DNA of 64,000 bases from Typha latifolia (Eukaryota > Streptophyta > Magnoliopsida > Poales > Typhaceae), in assembly GCA_019914945.1 (NCBI GenBank), contig CM034109.1, forward strand, positions 62,001 through 126,000, in the 5' to 3' direction. A program made the translations under genes and the position numbers. The notes under the pieces were generated by a model. The model worked only from the letters and a program-made list of their open reading frames with translations. It ran no database searches and was not told the origin of the DNA. This document shows, piece after piece, positions 55,791 to 64,000 of this stretch. How positions within the stretch are numbered: the first letter of the stretch is position 1; each line of letters begins with the position of its first letter.

Positions 55791-58700
55791 GATACTGCTT
55801 TAGTTGATAGCATTTCAATGGAATGAGGATTGGTAGTTTGAGGCTGATTAATTAGCATGAGGTTACTTGGGCAGCTTAAATTTTATCCTGTTCTAATATA
55901 ACTGGTTTTGTTCATTGCAGAGGTGAAATCAGGGATGTTTTTCCTAGCATGCTGTAGTATTCGGAGCATGGGTCTTGATGCTAAGGGTTCTTTCCAGAGA
56001 AGTCCAAGACTGGACTTGATTCTTAAAGATACGTGAAGTGTTCTTTTTCTTTTGTTCTAGTGCCTGGCGTGCATTAGATTTGTGTAATTATGCTGAACAC
56101 ATGTGAGCTCTGAGGTTTACTGGAGTCTTCACATCCTATTCGGAACCTATTGGAGCTCATTTAGTAAAAGCATGAGCTTAGATATTGAGGCGTGTGGAAG
56201 TGAGAAATTGTTGCTTCTACAAACAAGAGAGATGGTTAGGAAAAGGAAAGATGTAAAGTGTAAACCTATGCTATTGCTGTTTGACAGTTATGGGATTAGG
56301 TTGAGATATTTTGAATCAAGAAAAATGTTTGGTGATATACTTCATTTTGTTGGAGTTGTACTCTCCAATTCCGGCTGTGTGCACTTAATTTATCGTTCAA
56401 TGGCCTATTAATGATTTCAGCTGCTCGGATTTGGGTGGTAACACCCACAGCCATGTGTGATGTATATTATACGTTCACTATCATCTCTGCCACCAGTTTT
56501 AAGGATTCGTCTATATTGGCTTATGAGCATGTGCATTTCATTATTTTGGTGGTGGTGTCGTCTTTGTATAGCTTCTCTTTTGGTTGCATGAGTCTGGTCT
56601 ATCTTCCATTCCATGTTCTATTATACTATTTCATAAGATTGGAGCTAACAGAAAGCAGATTGATCTGACCTTCCATTTGCAAGTAATTATTTATGATTTG
56701 ACCACACACAAAAGAGTGTTCTGGAATCAGATTCTATATTCCGTTTGTCACAGGCTCAAATAAACAAATCATATGCAAGTTCATCAGCAAATATTTTGAC
56801 ATCCATTCATAATACAACAGAGGTAGAGAGTAGTAGGTCGTTAGTCGTCACCCTTTCGGGAGTTCGATAGGCCAATAACATTAAGCTCTCAAGTCTCAAT
56901 GGATAAATTTATTATCCACTTGCTACTAATTTACTCCTACTTTTCCAAACTGAGCTGCAGCAAGGTCTTCTATCTGCAATTCAAAATCTTGAGGCTTGCA
57001 GCAACTAATTCTCCCACCGAGGTTGCAGTGAATCCCTACCAACCCATACTATTAACCCTCTTAACTGTGTGTTAGTGTCAGTGTTAGGACAAACGAAGCT
57101 ATTCTCCAACGAAGACGAGCCCAAATCACCATTTTCTGTACCTTCCTTTTTCTTGCAGTTTTTCTCTTTTTTTGTCCTTAGGTGAAGTCCTAATGCCACG
57201 AAGTAGAAAGTGAAAAGATCCAACTTGGCAGTCCAAACAGTACTACCACCCATCGAAAGTTTGAAACTATTAGTTAAGATATATTTAAGTTGGTTTTTGC
57301 TATAGCTTAATATAAAATCATATGGTTGAATTGACGTTTCAAAAATATTCAGGTGCTAGTGGTTGGTTCATTGCATCATATTATATATCGCGGTATTATA
57401 ACAGAGCAGTATTCAACTGAAAGGGACACTAATGAAGGTATAATTAGTTGAAACTTTATTATATTAGTCGTTGCTTAATTCTTTTTTATGCCTCTGCTAT
57501 TATATACAAAAGTCTCAGGAAGATAACATGGATGATCTCACCTGGATAATATTTTTAACATATTCAGTTCTAATTAGACGTGGAAGGTTAAACTACATTA
57601 ATTCTGCTCGCCTGGCTATCACTCAAGCAAATGGTACTTAATTATTGCTGAGAGTCGCTTGATTATCGTAAACTATATATATATATATTTTTTTATTAAC
57701 TTGATTGTTCTTTACTAATAACCACTAAATGTAAGGATTTACGAACCTTTTATACTAATAAACGTGAGAGAGATACAGACAAACTATTAGGTGATCATAG
57801 GTTACAGAAAACGGCATTCAAATAATCATTGAAATTTTAGCACATATCGAGTATCCCTATGATATCCCATGCATAGTGATTAGTAGAGAGTTAGCTATAA
57901 CTTTTACAGTGCTTTTCTTTTAATGAAGTAAATTAAAACTTGATCCAATCTAAGAAGACTATAAATAGGGGTGAACCATGAGTACTCTTATCCCATGCAT
58001 GTATGAAGTAAACAATAATAGATAGGAATAAATAAGGAGAGACGCAGGAAGACCAAGTTGAGAAGGATGAGCTCTTATCCTCCTCAGCCACGGTATCACT
58101 ATTTTTCGTGATGAGCTTCCGTTTTAAGAGCACCCACGCATGATATAGATGAGAGTACTACATTTGAATTAGTCTAGTATTCAATTTAATTTCTACGATA
58201 TTAATAATGGTTAAACTCAAGTTATGAATTTTTAAACATCATCGAATCGATGTTAAATATATATCTATAACGTCATTATTGATTGTTAAATATCGATCTC
58301 TGTCAACTTTGCTCCCCATGATGTCTCGTTTACTTTTTCATATTCGTTCTACTCATGTGTGTATTCTAATAATTATTTTTTCTTATAAGCACACCAAAAT
58401 TAAAGGGAATCGTTCCAAAACAAAAACTACTCTTCCACACGCCTTTGTTTTTTTTTTTTGTTTTTTTCTCCAACTTAGATGCACTTCATTCCTCTATTTC
58501 ACCTTATAACTTATCGTAGTTTTTTATTTATTTGTTTGTTTAAAACAAAATAAGAATTACAATTATAATTATATAATAAAAAATTACTTTCACAAATATA
58601 ATGGATTAAATAAATGGACGGGTATGATGACCGTATGGTAGTAGTGGTAGTAGGCGTATGTATGTATGGCTTGGAGCATAGGCCGTATCAGTGACAGTGC

Positions 58701-58900
58701 ATGCATCCAAATTCGAAATTCGATTTCGAATTCGACTTGGAATCTCGTTGGTATCTATACGACTATTATACCATACAATGCACATAAACAGACGCCTCGA
58801 CTCGCCACATCCCACGTCACGATTTGGGGTTTCCTCCCTGGGTCCCACGCACCACAAACGGGGTTCCTCTTACGGTTTCTTTTCTTGTATAATTTATTGA
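55791..58900. other. Intergenic, no gene recognised
   Basis: AT-rich DNA. Frames at 56103-56411 and 56411-56668 look random. A ttcattgcag at 55911-55920 could be a splice acceptor for a non-coding or 3' exon but has no supporting context. Confidence 0.4.
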
Positions 58901-58919
58901 ATTTTTTTTTTTTTTTTTT

Positions 58920-60327
58920 TGATGGATGGAATCGAAGAGATGGCAGGAAACAGTCAACTCGATTCTTCCTCTAAATGCGATTTCCCTCTTTCTCTTCCCC
59001 TCCTCCGCTTTAGAATTGCAATTGCGATCTTCTCCCACCTCTTTCTCCAACCTACTGCTACTCTAGCTATTTCCAATCAAGTTGAGAGTAAGTTATCCCT
59101 AATATTTCTCAACCTACGCCTCTTCTATCGTTATTGATCTTTACTTGAGATTTTCGGTATGTTTTATTTGACATTTATTTTTATTTTTTCACTCCCTCTT
59201 ACTTGTATCTGAATCTTTGTTGAATTTTAATCTTGCGGATTATGTTTCAGGTTTAGTATCTAGAGTGAGTTTTGTCATAGATAAAGGATGGGGAGGGTAG
59301 TGGAGCTAGATCGTTTGCCAACATTTTCCTTCTAACTAAATGGAAGCATTGGTAATTTATTTTTCTGTTTAGATCTTTGTTCGACGTTTTCATCTGATGT
59401 TTTCTTTTCATAGATATGCTGCTACTTGTTATTTATTTATTTTATTTTTTGATGAAAATATGCTGCTACCGTGTTGTGTGCAGCAAATACCTTCAAGGAA
59501 ACCAAGTGTGGAAATTGTTGTCCCTGTTCTATTATGCCCTTATCCATGGGTTCATTCGTTAAAGAGAAGACCTCTGTTCTCATTGCAAGTAAGATTGGTT
59601 TCCGGGGCATTGTATTCTTGCTATCTTGTGTTTTTATAGCAGATAACTAGAGTAAAGGGTGGGAGAGACAAATTTAGGGAAGTTGGAATATTTATTAGTT
59701 CATAAAGATTATGAAAGAATGTTAAGCTTAAAGTTGGAATCTTTTTAAGTTAATAAGCTCAAGGGATAGCTCTGAAGGCGTAATATGATGGTGTGGTAGC
59801 CACAGGTGGTATCAAGTACCATTGCTGCCTAACGGGGCTTTACTTTTGTCTTATAGATATTTTCATCCATCTAAAGCAGTCAAATATATGACCTCTACAT
59901 TACGGTATGCTTTCAAATTCAATGACCTTCTTCAGTTAACCCTGTATCAATTGCTAGTTGTATACCTTATAGGATGGCATTTTATTGTTAGAAATCTAGG
60001 TACTTTACCCTACATGGCTTGTGTGTATAATTAACTAGTTATTAACAAGGATGCATTACTTGCTTCAATAGGCAAAAGTGTTATGATTTTTGGAATGTGA
60101 CTTGACTGTCCTAGTTTTGAATGTTTGTGTTGAGATCATATAGCATATTGTTGAAAAACTCATTTGTTAATCTAGGTTTTTTTAAATATTCTATCGTTTT
60201 CGTTTCCTAAAAAATACTCATATTGTATGCTTTTGCAGGCTTGGTTTTCCTTTGCATTTAAGTATAAAAGAGATTGTCAGTGATATACCTACAGTACGTG
60301 AAGCATTATAATTTTCTCTTCTGGAGC
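58920..60327 (+). other. Probable 5' leader with introns of the PP2C gene
   Basis: A pyrimidine-rich stretch at about 58960-59050 is followed by a donor-like gaga|gtaagtt near 59089. A good acceptor tttttgcag ends at 60238. The exon from 60239 runs into the ATG at 60328, with an in-frame stop at 60265 just upstream. The layout fits a leader split by one or more introns, as in related genes. Exact exons are uncertain. Confidence 0.4.
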
Positions 60328-63300
60328 ATGGAGGGAACTAAAATTTTTTCCAAGAGCAATAATGACCTTAATGTCAGTTTCGGCTATCAATGTAATCCCG
60401 AACAAAATAGTTTTGAAGCTGAATGTGAATATGAACTTCCTCCGGAGATTCAGGCTCAAGATTCCATGATAAAGTCAAGGAGTAGTTCATTTTCTTGTTT
60501 ATCTGGTGCTGCAATTAGTGCAAATTTCACTTTAGCAAATACCAACATATGCAATGGTCTTATTCGTCAAGAAATCTTACCCGAATTGGACTCGCCAAAT
60601 TCATTTAGAAAGATGACAACTTCTCCCTCTGTCTCGAGATTGGACCTATTATCGTCATCTTCCCAGAGCAGCATTTCAGCTGATAACGATGGCGTCGAAG
60701 TAAACAAAAACATATGGAGATCTGCTAGTGCCCCCACAAAGGTCGAATCTTCAAGTTTTCTCAACCCTATGGACATACAGATGGCTGGTGGAGCTGCTGG
60801 GGAAGATCGAGTCCAAGCCGTATGTTCGGAGAAAAATGGATGGTTATTTTGTGGTGTTTATGATGGATTCAATGGACGAGATGCAGCTGACTTTCTAGCT
60901 GGAACTTTATATGATAATATATCCTTCTATCTGTATTTACTAGAATGGCGTATTAAGCAGCAAAAGGATTCTAACGGTTCATGTGAAAATATGCAAGATA
61001 AAAGGAATGACATCAAAAGTGAACTAACATTGGCTATCAAGCAATCATATTTTGAAGATGGAGAAACTATTTTCTTCAAGTCTTTAGACGGAGAATTTTC
61101 CTCTGAATCTTTCCGAACTGGTGTCTTAGATTGCCTTAATCAAGCTCTCGTGCAAGCTGAGAATGACTTTATGTGTATGGTAGAGCTAGAAATGGAAGAT
61201 AGACCAGATCTAGTTTCTGTTGGATCTTGTGTCCTAATTGTGCTTCTTCACGGTATTGATTTGTATGTTCTGAATTTAGGAGACAGCAGAGCTGTATTAG
61301 CTACCACTGTTGCTTCTGAAAATGGTTTATTACAAGCTGTCCAACTAACGGAGAGTCATACGGTTGATAATCAGATAGAGCATGAGAAAATTTTGGCTGA
61401 ACATCCTGATGATCCTTCGGTAATCATTTGTGGTAAGGTAAAAGGGAAATTAAAAGTTACTCGAGCATTTGGAGTTGGCTACCTAAAAAAGGTAATATCT
61501 TTTCTATTAATTGTGTAAGAGCATAGCAAATTTTGTTTGATTTAGACTAATTATTGTAACTAAATTATTTTTTAATTAAATTCTATTGCAGAAAAAATTC
61601 AATGATGCTCTTATGGGCATTCTTCGAGTTCGAAATTTATGCAGTCCACCTTATGTTCATACAAATCCACATACTTTAAGCCATAAAGTGTCAGAAAATG
61701 ATTTGTTTGTTGTACTCGGTAGTGATGGATTGTTTGATTTCTTCAGCAACGACGAGGTTGTGAAGCTAGTTTATCAGTTTATTCAGGAAAATCCATTTGA
61801 TGACCCTGCAAAATACCTGATTGGGCAACTCCTACATAGAGCTGCAAAACATGCAGGTACTACAATATCATTCTTATTTCTGTCCATTTTGATTGTGGTG
61901 GTTTATTTGGATATAGTTCTTCATGAACTTCGTCTGATAAATAGATGTTATCTTCATCCACAAGTTAGCCTTTTCTTCTCATGTCAATGGAAATAGTTGC
62001 ATGCTTTTCGTTATGGCTTAGATTCTCAGTGTAGTTTAGAATGCATTTATTTACAAGGAAAAAACTAGGACTAAATGATTAAAGTTATAAGAGAAGAAAA
62101 ATGCCCTAATTGTTTCTTTTCGAGTTTCAAAGGCTTGTCAAATTGTTTCTGCATGCTACATTGTCATGAGGTTAGTCAAATGTTCTTCGCATTACATAAT
62201 CTCAAGTTGGATTGTGAATTACTGCATGCTGTTTAATGCTTGATGGAATATTAAAGTTAATGATCTTTAATTGTTCTAGGGAAAATACTTTTGAAAACTT
62301 GATGAATATAAGATTGAATCTGGCAACAAATTCCTTCTGAGATAATTATTTTCTCTTTCATATATAAACAGATGTGCAAGAAAATGACCAGTTGATTCAA
62401 TTATAGATACAACTATCCATGATTTAATATATACACCACTTTTACATAATTTTGTTTTGAAGTTGTTTCAATTCTTAACCTGATGTACATTGGCAAAATT
62501 TTGGGTCTTCTTCATAGGTGCCTCTATAGCCATGATCTTAAAGCCTAGGAGAATAGGTGTTTTCTTTAAGGATATCTACTTATGAGCAAAGGATTCTGTT
62601 GAATCTGGGATTGTACCAAACATTTTTTTATCAATGTGAGCATAATCAATGATTAATTTCATTAATTTGAGCTCTATCTTGACCTACATGTTGCAGAAAT
62701 GTTCTTTTTAGCTTGTGCTTTTACAAAAACTAAACAACATTTATGGCTTGACTATTGCAGTTTCTCATTTATTTTATAAATTTCTTGTTCATCAATTGTT
62801 ACTTAATATATGTGCATTTACGAAAGCAAGCTTCACTGGAAACTGGATTGAAAGTACATACCATATATGTACATCCTGTAACTTTATTGTTCATCAACAA
62901 CCTTTGATTGTATTATGCTGCTACAGTAATAGGCAGATAATCTCATTAATTTGAGAATAAAACAGCCCATTGTTTTTGGCATGCATAGGCCTTCAGCACC
63001 GGGCTAGATCTCTATCGTCTGATATATGATGTTGTTGGTCACTCAAAAGATGAGAAATGAGGATTTTTTACAGCATGGGTTTGCATAAACATTCATAGAC
63101 TGGAATTTTATTTAGATAATCATTGTTTACATCTAATGTTTTAAAGTCTTATAGTTACTAAACACACAGCTTGGGCAATACCTGACATCTACATGTCAGC
63201 TAAATCCCAAAGTTTGGTGCTAATGAATCTCAACAAGTGCTTCAACCTATAAACCGTTGACATATTATGTCGAGATGGTTTATTTCTATATTATTTATGA

Positions 63301-63498
63301 GTGTGAAAATGATTGCTTGTGCAATCTTACATCTTGCCTAAATCCTTATAATTTTTGGCACCATCTACAGGTTTCACAACTGAAGAACTGATCCAAATAC
63401 CTGATGGAAGGAGGAGAAAGTATCATGATGACGTGACAGTTATTGTGATAATCCTTGGGAATAAGCAACGGACTTTGACAGCATCGACATCATCTTGA
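60328..63498 (+). CDS. Protein phosphatase 2C, POLTERGEIST-like clade
   Basis: This gene has three coding exons, 60328-61491, 61592-61856 and 63371-63498, which give 518 residues. The ATG at 60328 is the first after an in-frame stop at 60265. Residues 1-150 are a Ser-rich regulatory N-terminus. The PP2C domain follows with AGEDRVQAVCSEKNGWLF and CGVYDGFNGRDAADFL (metal-binding Asp). Later come VGSCVLIVLLHG, LNLGDSRAVLA, AEHPDDPSVI, KVKGKLKVTRAFGVGYLK, LGSDGLFDFFSNDEVV and IPDGRRRKYHDDVTVIVI with the last metal Asp. This arrangement, with the inserted segment between the first motifs and the AEHPDD/RRKYHDD blocks, is typical of POL/PLL phosphatases. These are membrane-associated Ser/Thr phosphatases acting downstream of CLAVATA-type receptor kinases in meristem control. 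All metal ligands appear intact. Which PLL it is cannot be told. The last intron is 1.5 kb. Confidence 0.92.
61857..63370 (+). other. Last intron of the PP2C gene
   Basis: A 1.5 kb AT-rich intron. No element or gene was recognised inside it. Confidence 0.6.
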
Positions 63499-64000
63499 CT
63501 TGTTATCAAACTTCTAAATTTCTCTACCATTATTTTGAAAACATTTTCCAAGTTAGTTGAAAATATTATTAGCATTATATTGATTGTAAGAATAAAATGT
63601 AAACTCTTGTCTGAGATGTCTTTGAAGTGCACAGAATTGCAGAAGTTATAAATGTTGTTTGTTAAACATCAATTTGTCCATTTTGAGGGCAACAAATCCC
63701 TGGCTTGAATTTTGAATAAAATCGACCATCTTCCTCAATTTGAGCAAATATCCTCTGTATTTGTAGTTGTCTATTAATTTGATCACTATAGTCTTTTCCT
63801 CTAATAGTGAAATTTCAATGCATTTTCATCCTAGGAACCAATTTAGCTACTTTGATTGCAAAGAAAGTTTCTTTCTTGCCAAATTTGCGTACTTCCATAG
63901 CAGAGGTACAAAAATACGAACCAATTTAGCTACTTTGAGTGCAGTTTTAAGACTTGACTACAAGAAAGCAGGTGCGTGCTCTTCGATGCTTGAGTTGGTA
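63499..64000 (+). other. 3' flank of the PP2C gene
   Basis: AATAAA at 63591-63596 and again at 63715-63720 are candidate polyadenylation signals, 93 and 217 bp past the stop. The rest to the window end shows nothing recognisable. Confidence 0.5.

Noticed and set aside
56103..56668. Two adjoining plus-strand frames of 102 and 85 codons
   Set aside because: The translations are hydrophobic and Phe/Ser-rich as expected for AT-rich random frames, and no splice logic joins them.
60274..60327. Upstream extension of the PP2C frame
   Set aside because: It begins at a TTG and an in-frame stop lies just before it. The ATG at 60328 is the supported start.

Overview
The window is nuclear DNA of a flowering plant. 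All protein genes belong to plant families, introns follow GT-AG, and the DNA between genes is AT-rich and full of retrotransposon debris. GC-rich first exons set against AT-rich introns, and several introns of 2 to 5 kb, suggest a non-grass monocot such as a palm or a Zingiberales species. That placement is an inference and is weak.

Layout from left to right: 1-2400 holds LINE RNase H debris and a local duplication. 2615-3748 is an intronless plant-specific gene with an N-terminal Cys/His motif and a transcribed GAA repeat in its leader. 5760-8900 is a broken, non-processed copy of a HOS1-like gene (E3 ligase / nucleoporin-associated), with one exon tandemly duplicated. 10100-13400 contains a minisatellite and a probable DNA-transposon relic. 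A tRNA-Leu(CAG) gene lies at 13554-13633 on the minus strand. 14290-20300 (+) is casein kinase 2 regulatory subunit beta (5 exons, 274 aa). 22657-30852 (+) is a heparan-alpha-glucosaminide N-acetyltransferase-like membrane protein (13 exons, 448 aa); its 5.3 kb first intron hosts a Copia relic with LTRs of only 52-58 bp. 31461-38510 (-) is acetyl-CoA synthetase (18 exons, 705 aa), convergent with the previous gene. 41091-44252 is a Copia element with a matching 5-bp target duplication and an internal head-to-head gag foldback. 44742-47900 (+) is a desiccation-related (PCC13-62 type) ferritin-like protein (3 exons, 311 aa), about 490 bp downstream of that element. 51811-52086 (+) is a small serine-rich protein with an intron in its leader and ABRE-type promoter motifs. 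52.1-60.2 kb has no recognised gene but holds a long hairpin (53621-53867) and a 276-bp tandem duplication. 60328-63498 (+) is a PP2C of the POLTERGEIST-like clade (3 coding exons, 518 aa).

The genes are ordinary independent plant loci, not an operon. One pairing is worth noting: acetyl-CoA synthetase makes acetyl-CoA and its convergent neighbour belongs to a family that uses acetyl-CoA as donor. CK2 beta, the PP2C, the desiccation protein and the ABRE-bearing serine-rich gene are all from families linked to signalling or stress. I found no clearly new biological system. The most unusual structures are the rearranged Copia foldback, the Copia relic with tiny LTRs, and the unexplained hairpin near 53.7 kb.
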